Below are positions 31,992 through 39,537 of a DNA stretch of 49,371 nucleotides, piece after piece (positions within the stretch are counted from its first letter, which is position 1; every line of letters begins with the position of its first letter). The position numbers and the translations under genes were made by a program. The stretch covers positions 1 through 49,371 of IMG/VR virus record IMGVR_UViG_3300009285_010806; one strand, written 5' to 3'. Under the pieces are notes generated by a model. It had not been told where the DNA came from. It was given only the letters and a program-made list of their open reading frames with translations, and ran no database searches. This DNA comes from a virus.

Positions 31992-32453
31992 ATGAAATTC
32001 TCTACTGTTATTTCTTTAATACCAGATCTTCACATAACCATGTCCGGAAAAGAAAATTATCCGGTAACTGGTGATATGATTTCAGTGGACCAGATAAGAG
32101 AAATAATAAGCAAATTTAAAGGACTCCCTCTTTATGCCGGCTGCTTTGAAAAAGCAAAAATTGCTCAAGAATTTATCCCTGGTGCAGATATAATCGTCGG
32201 CGCTATGAGGATATTGAGCAAAGATCGATTATCAATGTATGGCTATGACTTTAAACCACCATTAGAAAGTCATAGCTGGTTAATGGTGCAGAATAAAATT
32301 ATTGATTTTGCTTTGCCTGGAACGATTTTAAGGGGTCTCAAAGAACGAGATGAAATCGGCCCATTTTTAATTGGCAGAGAGCCTATAATTATCATCGGTA
32401 CTGTTCCTGATTGGGTATTTTATAAGCCTGTACATAAAATAAAATTTATATAA
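31992..32453 (+). CDS. Transglutaminase/papain-like fold protein (putative)
   Basis: The 153-residue protein has a possible Cys-His-Asp set in the order of bacterial transglutaminase-like proteins: AGCFEKAKIAQ (Cys near 50), PLESHSWLMVQNK (His near 94) and IIDFALPG (Asp near 105). IVGAMRILS lies between, as in related proteins. Such enzymes cleave or cross-link peptides. The evidence is motif spacing only. It starts after the terminator that closes the previous cassette. Confidence 0.45.
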   Translation: MKFSTVISLIPDLHITMSGKENYPVTGDMISVDQIREIISKFKGLPLYAGCFEKAKIAQEFIPGADIIVGAMRILSKDRLSMYGYDFKPPLESHSWLMVQNKIIDFALPGTILRGLKERDEIGPFLIGREPIIIIGTVPDWVFYKPVHKIKFI

Positions 32454-32538
32454 TTATCTCTATAACTAAACTTGTGTGAATTTTTATTGACTTTCTCTAA
32501 AAATTACATTATCTCTATAACTAACTTTGTGTGAATTT
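32453..32538 (+). promoter_or_regulatory. 31-bp direct repeats flanking a -35-like box
   Basis: Two copies (32453-32483 and 32508-32538) share ATTATCTCTATAACTAA and TTGTGTGAATTT, with only a local difference in the middle. TTGACT (32487-32492) lies between them. The arrangement resembles paired operator sites for a repressor or activator upstream of the gene at 32567. Confidence 0.5.
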
Positions 32539-32566
32539 CTAAGATAACTTTAAGAAAGGAAAAACA

Positions 32567-32770
32567 ATGAGCCAGAAACATTCAGTTAAAATAACTAAGG
32601 GCTTATTTGCTAATAAAATCGGAAATATTGAATATAGGATTCCTCCTGGAGTCCTTGCCAGTGAAGCAATTTATAAAATTAGCTTTTCCTCTGCTTTTTC
32701 AGGCTTGTTTAAAAGAAGTGAATTCACCCTTATTGGAAAAGGAAAAACCAATGATAAAGCAAACATTTAA
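32567..32770 (+). CDS. Small hypothetical protein under the repeat operator
   Basis: The 67-residue, basic, beta-rich protein starts MSQKHSVKITKGLFANKIGN. AAGGAAAAACA precedes the ATG. Its last 20 nt overlap the next gene. Function unknown. Confidence 0.5.
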   Translation: MSQKHSVKITKGLFANKIGNIEYRIPPGVLASEAIYKISFSSAFSGLFKRSEFTLIGKGKTNDKANI

Positions 32771-33131
32771 AATCAAAATGGATGATGGGACAGAGCAAGA
32801 GAAAAAAGGTTATGTTCATGATATTTGGGGCATACATAAAGAAGAAATTTTTAATTCTGCAACCAAGAAAAAAGAAGTAAGGTATTTTATTACTCATCTT
32901 TTAAGTGGGATGAGGTTTGCTGGCTTTTATAATTCTTCGCCAGCAAAAGATTTTGTCAAAAGAATCAGTTTGTGCCCTTTTCCAATCAATTGGGAGCAAA
33001 AAGGAGTCTCAAATTTTAAAGATAACTTACCCAAACTTAAAGAGATATATAACGCTTGCCTTGTGGATTTTAGAACAAGTCATGGGTTTCATTCTTTAAC
33101 CGATTGTCCTATTTTCAAGGAAGAAATATGA
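32751..33131 (+). CDS. Hypothetical protein preceding the DNA-repair gene
   Basis: The ATG at 32751 (GGAAAAACC before it) gives 126 residues: MIKQTFKIKMDDGTEQEKKG, RYFITHLLSGMRFAGFYNS, LCPFPINWEQ and SHGFHSLTDCPIF. It is alpha/beta with scattered C and H residues. A longer frame from 32607 has no ribosome-binding site. The stop overlaps the next start as ATGA. Confidence 0.5.
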   Translation: MIKQTFKIKMDDGTEQEKKGYVHDIWGIHKEEIFNSATKKKEVRYFITHLLSGMRFAGFYNSSPAKDFVKRISLCPFPINWEQKGVSNFKDNLPKLKEIYNACLVDFRTSHGFHSLTDCPIFKEEI

Positions 33132-33505
33132 GAATGTGGATGATTAGCCCCAAATTTCTTTGTCAAAAACACCTACTTGGAGAACACGGAGAAATTCATA
33201 AACACCGACATAATTTTATTAAAAAACATAGCATAAGGGGGAGAATTAGCCCAATTGTTCTTATTGAGCCTGCTTCAATGTTATCAAGACATAACGAATT
33301 AGCCAAAGAAATGATTTTTCGTGGATATAACCACCAAAGCGCTTATGAAATGCCAGATATTTCGTATTTGCCAGAACTAGAAAGAAAAGCTAAAGTTGTT
33401 TTAAGAATCAGTTTTGTAGAATTATGTAAACGATGTCCATCTTGTCAAAAAAATATATTAGCTAGGATAAACATTTTTGATAAATTATTATTGACAAGCA
33501 AATAA
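33128..33505 (+). CDS. Pyrimidine-dimer DNA glycosylase, DenV (T4 endonuclease V)-like
   Basis: The 125-residue protein aligns by eye with T4 DenV. CQKHLLGEHGEIHKHR matches the DenV segment ADQHLMAEYREL that holds the catalytic Glu23, and EMIFRGYNHQSAYEMPDISYLP matches the later helix-turn. The N-terminus (MRMWMISPKFL) resembles the MxxW family version. Two C-terminal cysteine pairs (LCKRCPSCQK) are an extra. It would excise UV photoproducts. The ATG overlaps the previous stop. Confidence 0.65.
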   Translation: MRMWMISPKFLCQKHLLGEHGEIHKHRHNFIKKHSIRGRISPIVLIEPASMLSRHNELAKEMIFRGYNHQSAYEMPDISYLPELERKAKVVLRISFVELCKRCPSCQKNILARINIFDKLLLTSK

Positions 33506-33558
33506 GATTGTATTATATAGTTAAATATCAAGACAAAAAACACCAAATAAGGAGAAAA

Positions 33559-33741
33559 ATGAAGATTTTTGATATAACTGAATATTGCGAAGGGTACCCA
33601 GTTGAATTTGACTATACTCCAAATGGGAGGCCTATAATTCGAGCAATAAATGAGGGAGGATACAATGCAACAGAAATTGATTTGCTCGAATTAATCATGT
33701 GGCTAAAAATTAATCACCCTGATTTACTTAAAGATAAATGA
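33559..33741 (+). CDS. 60-residue hypothetical protein
   Basis: The start at 33559 follows AAGGAGAAAA. It reads MKIFDITEYCEGYPVEFDYT and ends in a short helix (LLELIMWLKINHPDLL). No recognised family. Confidence 0.5.
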   Translation: MKIFDITEYCEGYPVEFDYTPNGRPIIRAINEGGYNATEIDLLELIMWLKINHPDLLKDK

Positions 33742-33771
33742 ATTCTTAACAATATTTTTAAGGAGAAAGTT

Positions 33772-34575
33772 ATGTGTAATTTTTTTAGTTGTATTGTGAA
33801 AAAAGACAAGCAAGTTGTTTGGGAGAACGCTATTGATAATCATCACGAATTATTAGAAAAATATCAAATTCCTGATAATCAAGATAATCAATCCCTTATG
33901 AATTTTGCAAAAGTAGAAATTATCCCCCCTGATAATAACCCATTCAAAAAAGATTTAACCTTGTGGACATTTAAAGTTGATGAAAGATACATTCCTGATT
34001 GGTTTTCTCCTGCTCACAAAGAAGCTTGTTATGAATCCCTTAAAAGCTGCCTAAGTGGTATCCTTCTTGAAAATCAAAAAATTGAAGGGCTAAGGGACCA
34101 AAAAGGGCTATTTGTAAATAATTGTAAAATAAATAATTTAATAAACTCCCAAATTAGGGAAATGTACGATTCCCAAATAGAGGTAATGCGCGATTCCCAA
34201 ATAGGGGCAATGCGCGATTCATCCCAAATTAGGGTAATGTACGATTCATCCCAAATTAGGGTAATGCGCGATTCATCCCAAATAGAGGTAATGTACGATT
34301 CATCCAAAATAGGGGAAATGCGCGATTCATCCAAAATTAGGGTAATGTACGATTCATCCAAAATTAGGGTAATGTACGATTCATCCCAAATAGAGGTAAT
34401 GCGCGATTCATCCCAAATAGAGGTAATGTACGATTCATCTATTATTTTAGCTGTAAAATCCTTTAAATGCAAATTCGCTATAAATGATAATGCAATAACT
34501 ATTTGCCGCTATAATGAAGTTGAAATACATTCCAAAACAGCAAAACTTTCTCAGGAGGGAAAAAATGAAGATTAA
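33772..34575 (+). CDS. Protein with alternating DSSQI repeat array
   Basis: The protein has 267 residues. Residues 1-115 are a mixed domain beginning MCNFFSCIVKKDKQVVWENA. Residues 124-220 are tandem units: three of 8 residues (such as DSQIEVMR) then about eight of 9 (such as DSSQIRVMY), with the last residue alternating R or Y. The spaced hydrophobic and S/D pattern suggests a beta-solenoid. Similar repeats occur in many gut and environmental phages, function unknown. The repeat DNA (27-nt period) is nearly identical between units. Confidence 0.65.
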   Translation: MCNFFSCIVKKDKQVVWENAIDNHHELLEKYQIPDNQDNQSLMNFAKVEIIPPDNNPFKKDLTLWTFKVDERYIPDWFSPAHKEACYESLKSCLSGILLENQKIEGLRDQKGLFVNNCKINNLINSQIREMYDSQIEVMRDSQIGAMRDSSQIRVMYDSSQIRVMRDSSQIEVMYDSSKIGEMRDSSKIRVMYDSSKIRVMYDSSQIEVMRDSSQIEVMYDSSIILAVKSFKCKFAINDNAITICRYNEVEIHSKTAKLSQEGKNED

Positions 34576-34726
34576 CGAGCTTATTAAGATGACATGCCGG
34601 GATTTTGCAAAAAACATCAAAACTTTTAACCAAGCTTGCACAAAGGCAGGGATTAAACCTACCAAAAGGCAAGCTAGCAAATGGAGGAACCGAAGGGGCA
34701 TAGCTTTTGCCCACAAAAGCAAATAG
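34565..34726 (+). CDS. 53-residue PTKRQASK-motif protein
   Basis: The ATG at 34565 follows CAGGAGGGA and overlaps the end of the repeat protein. The sequence (MKINELIKMTCRDFAKNIKT...) contains ACTKAGIKPTKRQASKWRNR, matching the minus-strand microprotein at 16498-16617. The basic helical motif suggests nucleic-acid contact. The TAG stop is followed by a 42-bp palindrome. Confidence 0.55.
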   Translation: MKINELIKMTCRDFAKNIKTFNQACTKAGIKPTKRQASKWRNRRGIAFAHKSK

Positions 34727-34729
34727 AAC

Positions 34730-34771
34730 ATTTTCCCAGCAGTTTTATTTAAATAAAACTGCTGGGAAAAT
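34730..34771. repeat. 42-bp perfect palindrome
   Basis: Bases 34730-34771 are perfectly self-complementary, centred at 34750/34751, with a TTTTCCCAGCAG arm on each side. It follows a stop codon by 3 nt. The RNA would form a long stem, but no T-run follows, so it may be a processing site, a bidirectional stem or a protein-binding site. Confidence 0.6.
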
Positions 34772-34897
34772 CAGTAGGTTAAAATATAACGCCTTACATA
34801 AAACGCGGGCCAATAAACTTGTTGAGGGGATGACGGCGCTTATTCCCGTCACCTTGATGTAATTGTTAGTTGATTTTTATTTTTAAGGAGCAAGCAC

Positions 34898-35116
34898 ATG
34901 GGATTTAACATACCTAAAACACTAGAAGATGCACAAAAATATAGATACGGAGCTTGGTCTGGGATGCCAAAAGGGACAAAGTATCAAGATGGGCGCTGTG
35001 CCTATGAAGTATGGAATGGCCCACGGGGGATGACGGCAAGCCAATGTAGCTTTAAAAATGGGCATGGCCCACATGGTCTATTTTGCAAAACGCACGCAAA
35101 GAAGGTTGGCAACTAA
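34898..35116 (+). CDS. Small zinc-binding-like phage protein
   Basis: The 72-residue protein has a C-terminal QCSFKNGHGPHGLFCKTHAKK segment, a C-x13-C-x2-H pattern recurring in small phage proteins, and an earlier RCAYEVWNG. AAGGAGCAAGCAC precedes the ATG. Function unknown, probably metal-binding. Confidence 0.55.
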   Translation: MGFNIPKTLEDAQKYRYGAWSGMPKGTKYQDGRCAYEVWNGPRGMTASQCSFKNGHGPHGLFCKTHAKKVGN

Positions 35117-35138
35117 CAACTATTATAAAGGAGTTACT

Positions 35139-35321
35139 ATGACAACAATAATCACGGCTGAAATCCAAGGGTGCTCTATGGATGTTGAATATTCAGAGAA
35201 AGGAAAAGATACAAAAAATATCAAAATTTTGGAGATTACAATAGGAGGGCAAGTACTGCCGGATGAAATCACCGATTTTATTGAAGAAAATTATTTAGAA
35301 GAAATTTTAGAATTTATGTAA
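35139..35321 (+). CDS. 60-residue acidic hypothetical protein
   Basis: The start at 35139 follows AAAGGAGTT. It reads MTTIITAEIQGCSMDVEYSE and ends in an acidic helix. No recognised family. A sigma-70-like promoter lies directly after its stop. Confidence 0.5.
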   Translation: MTTIITAEIQGCSMDVEYSEKGKDTKNIKILEITIGGQVLPDEITDFIEENYLEEILEFM

Positions 35322-35328
35322 AAAGGGC

Positions 35329-35358
35329 TTGACATTCGATTTTCTAACGTCATACTCT
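35329..35358 (+). promoter_or_regulatory. Sigma-70-like promoter
   Basis: A perfect -35 TTGACA (35329-35334), an 18-nt spacer and TACTCT (35353-35358). It points to the gene at 35405, and the predicted transcript start falls upstream of that gene's GGAGG. Confidence 0.45.
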
Positions 35359-35404
35359 ATAAGAAATGGATAACAACCCCAACCCATTCTTATGGAGGTT
35401 ACAA

Positions 35405-35758
35405 ATGAACCTAACGACAAAGAAAACAATGGAAGTGATTGCTGGTGGGAAGAAAGTTAAGGGATTTCGCGTTAATTCCCTGAGAGTAAACGAGATTCTA
35501 AGAGAATTAAACCTTCCCTATCACATAGAAAGCCACAAAAAAGGGAAGGGGATGAGAAGTTATGAATTGGTTAATGAAAAAAAGCAGGCGTCAATAGAAT
35601 TTGATGATATTTGGAGCGTTATACTTGACACTCCATTGCAAGAAATAATCAAAAGTGCCAAGGAGGATCTGGAGAAGGATAAAAGCTTTTGGGCTGAATT
35701 AACTACCCAAAAGCAAGAAGCAACCGTAAAGAAAGCGAAGGGAAAAAAAGCTGCATAG
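35405..35758 (+). CDS. Hypothetical basic protein
   Basis: The ATG at 35405 follows GGAGG; an upstream ATG at 35366 would lie at the transcript start. The 117-residue protein has a helical core (VNSLRVNEILRELNLPYHIE) and a lysine/alanine-rich tail (KKAKGKKAA) typical of DNA-associated proteins. It has its own promoter and terminator, so it is an independent unit. Confidence 0.55.
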   Translation: MNLTTKKTMEVIAGGKKVKGFRVNSLRVNEILRELNLPYHIESHKKGKGMRSYELVNEKKQASIEFDDIWSVILDTPLQEIIKSAKEDLEKDKSFWAELTTQKQEATVKKAKGKKAA

Positions 35759-35781
35759 CCCCTTTTATTCACCGTTAAGCC

Positions 35782-35825
35782 ATTTAAGCCTAGGCTATAA
35801 CGGCCTAGGCTTAAATTTTTATTTT
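35782..35825 (+). terminator. Intrinsic terminator
   Basis: ATTTAAGCCTAGGC (35782-35795) pairs perfectly with GCCTAGGCTTAAAT (35803-35816) around a 7-nt loop, followed by TTTTATTTTT. It terminates the gene at 35405-35758. Confidence 0.8.
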
Positions 35826-35880
35826 TATTAAAAAATAAAAATTGATCAAATTAAACACATCTATTATAGGAGAAAAATAT

Positions 35881-36264
35881 ATGATTAAGAAAATAGCTAT
35901 AACTATAATCAGCAGTCTTCTTTTGACAATCCCGGCTTATGCGAAAGAGCCTGTTCAAACTTGCTGGCAGGGAACCAACACCGTTAATGAATTTTTAGAA
36001 ATAGAAAGCTCATCAATAGAAGAATTTGCCCCTGGTTATAGCTATATAACTGGAACTTTTAAAACTTCAGATTGTTCATGGAATATTTCAGGACTACTAG
36101 GGGGAGATTATTATACCCAAGTAGCCTATATTAATTCACAACATAATATCCAATGCCCTGATTTTAATATGATTTGCAGATTTACGTCTTATTTTGCTTC
36201 TTGTTATTATCAAGTTAACAATAACACAAAATTTGAAATTTTATCCAAAATCAATTGTGAATAG
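35881..36264 (+). CDS. Secreted cysteine-rich small protein
   Basis: The ATG at 35881 follows TATAGGAGA. The 127-residue protein has a signal peptide (MIKKIAITIISSLLLTIPAYA) with an A-Y-A cleavage site, then seven cysteines (for example TCW, DCSW, MICRF, SCYY), consistent with disulfides in the periplasm or outside. It may be a superinfection-exclusion or host-interaction factor (inference). Confidence 0.6.
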   Translation: MIKKIAITIISSLLLTIPAYAKEPVQTCWQGTNTVNEFLEIESSSIEEFAPGYSYITGTFKTSDCSWNISGLLGGDYYTQVAYINSQHNIQCPDFNMICRFTSYFASCYYQVNNNTKFEILSKINCE

Positions 36265-36281
36265 ATTAACAACATAATAGC

Positions 36282-36309
36282 TAAAGTTATTTATATAATT
36301 TACCGATAA
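36282..36309 (+). promoter_or_regulatory. Sigma-28-like promoter for the helicase
   Basis: TAAAGTTA, 12 nt, ACCGATAA on the plus strand, with the same 16-nt TAAA-to--10 spacing as the other copies. It lies 72 nt upstream of the helicase start. It shows that the motif also serves the plus-strand block. Confidence 0.65.
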
Positions 36310-36381
36310 GAAGCAAAGATGCCTAGATTCTTCATAAAAGTTATAAGTATAATTGCCAAAATTAAATAATTAGGAGGAAAA

Positions 36382-37746
36382 TTGATAGAGTTAAAAATAA
36401 TTGATAATATAACTATTGAAATAAAAAAAGGAGTATCCTTTGTCAAAGACTGTCTTTCTTATCCAGCTGAAGTATGGATCAAGGGGCCATTTCGAAAAGA
36501 AAAGAAAAATATAACTAAAAACTTTGTAGAAAACAATAAAAAAATCTCCTATTGTTATACTGGTTTCATTAATAGAATTTTAGAATATTCTAAAATTAGA
36601 AATATTTCATTCTCTTGTCAAGGAATTTTTGAAATTTTAAAACCTGATAATCCCCCTGAACTTAAAGGAGTCGTTTTAAGAGACTACCAAATAGAAGCAA
36701 TTCAAGCAGCATTAACAAGTCAGAGAGGCATAATTAATGCTGCTACCGGCACAGGGAAAACAACAATAGCTCTAGGAATTATTAGTTGTTTTAAAAATCC
36801 TAAAGTTTTATATTTAGTTCCTACCATCGACCTATTAAACCAAACCCATAAAATTCTAGAAAATCATTTTGAAAAAGTCTCTAAGGTAGGAAATGGGCAT
36901 AAAGAAATAAATAGTGATATAGTTATTGCTACTATCCAAACCTTCTCCCGATTAAATTTGGATAATTTTAGTGATAAATTTGACATAGTTATCCTTGACG
37001 AAGCACATCTTGCTATGGGCCGTGGATCTACCTGTGAAAAAATTCTAAAAACCTGCTTAGCGCCGATAAGAATAGCTTTCACCGCTACCCTCCCTGTATT
37101 AGTTGAGAAAAGACTAGTTTTAGAAGGGCTAATCGGAGAGGTAATTTACGATCTCTCTGTAACTAAAGCCTTAGAGAAGAAAATTTTGACTCCGTTAAAA
37201 ATAAAATTATTAAAAATCCCTATTAGCAAAACAATAAAAGATAAAATAAAAATAGCTAATTCTTATAAAAACGCTTATAATTTAGGAATTGTACAAAACA
37301 GCATTAGGAATAGGGTTATTGCCCAGAAAGCCAAGCAATTATCAGAAAGCGGAAAATCTGTTCTAATTTTTACCAAAGAATTAGAACATATAAAAAATAT
37401 CTGTGAATGTTTAAAAGCTTTAGAAGTCCCCCATGAAAATGTTCAAGGATCTGTCGAGGGAGACGAAAGAGAAAGAATTAAAAATGCATTAATATCTAAA
37501 GAAATAAAAATTGTTGTTAGTTCTGTTGTATGGGTTGTTGGAATTGACCTTGTAACTCTTGATTCTATTATTTTCGCTGGAGGAGGGATGGCCGAAATTG
37601 GCTTATTACAAGGGATAGGAAGGGCGCTCAGAAATTCAGAAGGGAAAACAGAAACATTGATTTTTGACTGTGTTGATAGTTACCGTTTCTTAGCCGAACA
37701 TTTTGCCACCAGAATGAACATTTACTTAGAATTAGATTGGATATAA
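36382..37746 (+). CDS. SF2 DNA helicase (UvsW-like)
   Basis: The TTG start at 36382 follows AGGAGG. The 454-residue protein has superfamily 2 motifs in order: LRDYQIEAIQAAL (Q region), AATGTGKTT (motif I), LDEAHLAMG (motif II, DEAH), FTATLP (motif III), ILIFTKE, SSVVWVVGIDL (motif V) and QGIGRALRN (motif VI). The size and short N-terminal domain resemble T4 UvsW and related phage branch-migration helicases. A role in recombination or replication restart is likely. Confidence 0.85.
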   Translation: MIELKIIDNITIEIKKGVSFVKDCLSYPAEVWIKGPFRKEKKNITKNFVENNKKISYCYTGFINRILEYSKIRNISFSCQGIFEILKPDNPPELKGVVLRDYQIEAIQAALTSQRGIINAATGTGKTTIALGIISCFKNPKVLYLVPTIDLLNQTHKILENHFEKVSKVGNGHKEINSDIVIATIQTFSRLNLDNFSDKFDIVILDEAHLAMGRGSTCEKILKTCLAPIRIAFTATLPVLVEKRLVLEGLIGEVIYDLSVTKALEKKILTPLKIKLLKIPISKTIKDKIKIANSYKNAYNLGIVQNSIRNRVIAQKAKQLSESGKSVLIFTKELEHIKNICECLKALEVPHENVQGSVEGDERERIKNALISKEIKIVVSSVVWVVGIDLVTLDSIIFAGGGMAEIGLLQGIGRALRNSEGKTETLIFDCVDSYRFLAEHFATRMNIYLELDWI

Positions 37747-37754
37747 AAATTATC

Positions 37755-37783
37755 TTGACTAATTCATTTATTTCAGTTATGGT
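37755..37783 (+). promoter_or_regulatory. Sigma-70-like promoter
   Basis: TTGACT (37755-37760), a 17-nt spacer and TATGGT (37778-37783). It lies right after the helicase gene and precedes a short leader frame and the Ala-repeat gene. Confidence 0.4.
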
Positions 37784-37841
37784 AATATTCACATTTGTTG
37801 GAAATTAAGAATATATAACTAATTCAATTAAGGAGGAAATT

Positions 37842-37859
37842 ATGACAAAGGCTAGATAA
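37842..37859 (+). other. Five-codon leader frame with strong ribosome-binding site
   Basis: AAGGAGGAAATT is followed by ATG and the peptide MTKAR, then TAA. A GCTAG/CTAGC stem starts inside it. A consensus initiation site on a 5-codon frame suggests a leader or attenuator, or the remnant of a damaged gene start. Confidence 0.35.
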
Positions 37860-37952
37860 AAACTAGCTATTAAGAATAATAAAAGGAACCCTAATATGGA
37901 ATGCTTTCAGATAAAACAAAATATTCAATTCGCCAATGGACTTGGAGAAACC

Positions 37953-38888
37953 ATGAAGCTTTACAAACTCACAAACCAGGACGGCACCACTTACAATAAC
38001 TACAATTATGGGGTTATCGGGGAAACCCACAAAAAACCCGTAATCCCAAACCCTAAACTCTGTTCTATTAATGTTTTTCATGCTTACAAAAATATTAATC
38101 TAGCCCTTCTTTTGAATCCAATCCATACAAATATTAAAAATCCTCGGTTATTTGAAATCGAAGGAGATATTTGTGTAGAAGATTGGGGAAAGGTTGGCTC
38201 GTTCCGGCAAACTGTTATCCGGGAGTTGCCAATACCCCAATGGACTATAGACAAAAAAACCGACATTAAAACAATGTTTGCTATTTTATGTGCGGAAGCA
38301 GCGCTTCCGCACTACAAAAAAAACTATCCAAAAAACAATAAACCAGGGCGAGCTATCAAAGCAGCGAAAAAATATTTAAATTTAAAAAATGCTTATGCTG
38401 CTGATGCTGCTTATGCTGCTGCTTATGCTGCTAATGCTGCTTATGCTGCTGCTTATGCTGCTGCTTATGCTTATGCTAATGCTGCTTATGCTAATGCTGC
38501 TAATGCTGCTTATGCTGCTAATGCTGCTTATGCTGCTAATGCTGCTGCTTATGCTGCTAATGCTGCTTATGCTGCTGCTTATGCTGCTGCTTATGCTTAT
38601 GCTAATGCTGCTGCTTATGCTGCTAATGCTAATGCTGCTGCTTATGCTAATGCTGCTGCTAATGCTGCTGCTAATGCTGCTTATGCTGATGCTAATGCTG
38701 TTAATGCTGCTTATGCTGATGCTAATGCTAATGCTAATGCTGCTAATGCTGCTTATGCTGATGCTGCTGCTTATGCTGCTGCTGCTGCTTATGCTGCTGC
38801 TGCTAATGCTGCTTATGCTGCTGATGCTAATATTAATTTTGCTCAACTAGCCGACGAAGCGATTAATTTAATTTTTAAAGGTGTATAA
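37953..38888 (+). CDS. DUF7666-like protein with Ala/Tyr/Asn repeat tail
   Basis: The ATG at 37953 (GGAG before it) gives MKLYKLTNQDGTTYNN, the usual opening of this phage and bacterial family. Residues 1-145 form the globular part, with SINVFHAYKNINLALLLNPI and RLFEIEGDI. About residues 146-293 are a low-complexity array of A with Y, N or D, encoded by GCT alternating with TAT, AAT and GAT. The tail ends INFAQLADEAINLIFKGV. The repeat is probably a regular helix; its length can change by slippage. Biochemical role unknown. Confidence 0.65.
   Translation: MKLYKLTNQDGTTYNNYNYGVIGETHKKPVIPNPKLCSINVFHAYKNINLALLLNPIHTNIKNPRLFEIEGDICVEDWGKVGSFRQTVIRELPIPQWTIDKKTDIKTMFAILCAEAALPHYKKNYPKNNKPGRAIKAAKKYLNLKNAYAADAAYAAAYAANAAYAAAYAAAYAYANAAYANAANAAYAANAAYAANAAAYAANAAYAAAYAAAYAYANAAAYAANANAAAYANAAANAAANAAYADANAVNAAYADANANANAANAAYADAAAYAAAAAYAAAANAAYAADANINFAQLADEAINLIFKGV
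38388..38828 (+). repeat. GCT/NAT trinucleotide low-complexity array
   Basis: About 440 bp consist almost solely of GCT with TAT, AAT and GAT codons. All three plus frames and one minus frame stay open, so antisense frames here are artefacts. The array is a likely site of length variation. Confidence 0.85.
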
Positions 38889-39529
38889 TGTCTTATTATT
38901 TATCACAATTTTTAAGTTTAAAATGTGCTGAAGATATTTTAAATATCTCTCAGTCTCTTGGTCATAAACCAGAAAAAGAGATTTCTGAAGCAATGGCAAT
39001 AAGGAGAATCCTTAAGCCTATAACTCTAAATAACCCAAATAAATATAATGTTCTCGAAATGTGTGCCGGCAATGCTCTTCCATCAATACTTGCCGCTTTT
39101 ACTCTCCCAATAACTAATACTCTTGCCATAGATAAGAGAATAAGAGAAAGAAGATGGGATTTAATTAAAAAATTTGAATATTTATTTACCGACATCAACA
39201 ATATCCCCCACGACAAAATTAATAATAATACAATAATTATTGCAATGCATTCTTGTAAAAATATAGCCAAAACAATTATTAATATTTATAACAAGTCACT
39301 TAGTCCAATATTGATTTTATGCCCCTGTTGTATCGGCCATATAAAATTCACCGAAAATAACCAACTACAATGGTTAAAAGAAAAATATAAAATTTCTAAA
39401 TATGACCAATGGGTAACATATTTAACCAGTTTATGTAAGGGAACCATTACAATTTTTAATGATAAAAACATTCTATCCCCTAAGAATAATATTATCATTG
39501 CAAATAAAAACATTGCAACTAAAAACTAG
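38888..39529 (+). CDS. Methyltransferase-like protein (Methyltransf_32 type)
   Basis: The 213-residue protein has NVLEMCAGNALPSIL (near 54-68, SAM-binding loop), LAIDKRIRERRWD (near 78-90, acidic loop), IIIAMHSCKNIAKTII (near 116-131) and LILCPCCIG (near 141-149). The 'AGNxL...DK...HxCxxxA...CPCC' pattern resembles the Methyltransf_32/METTL25 and Trm13 group, many of which act on RNA. It lies beside a CCA-adding enzyme, which supports tRNA work. Start overlaps the previous stop (TAATG). Confidence 0.6.
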   Translation: MSYYLSQFLSLKCAEDILNISQSLGHKPEKEISEAMAIRRILKPITLNNPNKYNVLEMCAGNALPSILAAFTLPITNTLAIDKRIRERRWDLIKKFEYLFTDINNIPHDKINNNTIIIAMHSCKNIAKTIINIYNKSLSPILILCPCCIGHIKFTENNQLQWLKEKYKISKYDQWVTYLTSLCKGTITIFNDKNILSPKNNIIIANKNIATKN

Positions 39530-39537
39530 GAAGCAAA

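Noticed and set aside
34147-34440. A CRISPR array
   Set aside because: The repeats are contiguous codon units inside a coding sequence, with no unique spacers; no cas genes are present.
38382-38850. Long Ser/Ile and Leu/Met frames over the codon array, on both strands
   Set aside because: They arise from the GCT/NAT repeats, which leave other frames open; no ribosome-binding sites and no family resemblance.
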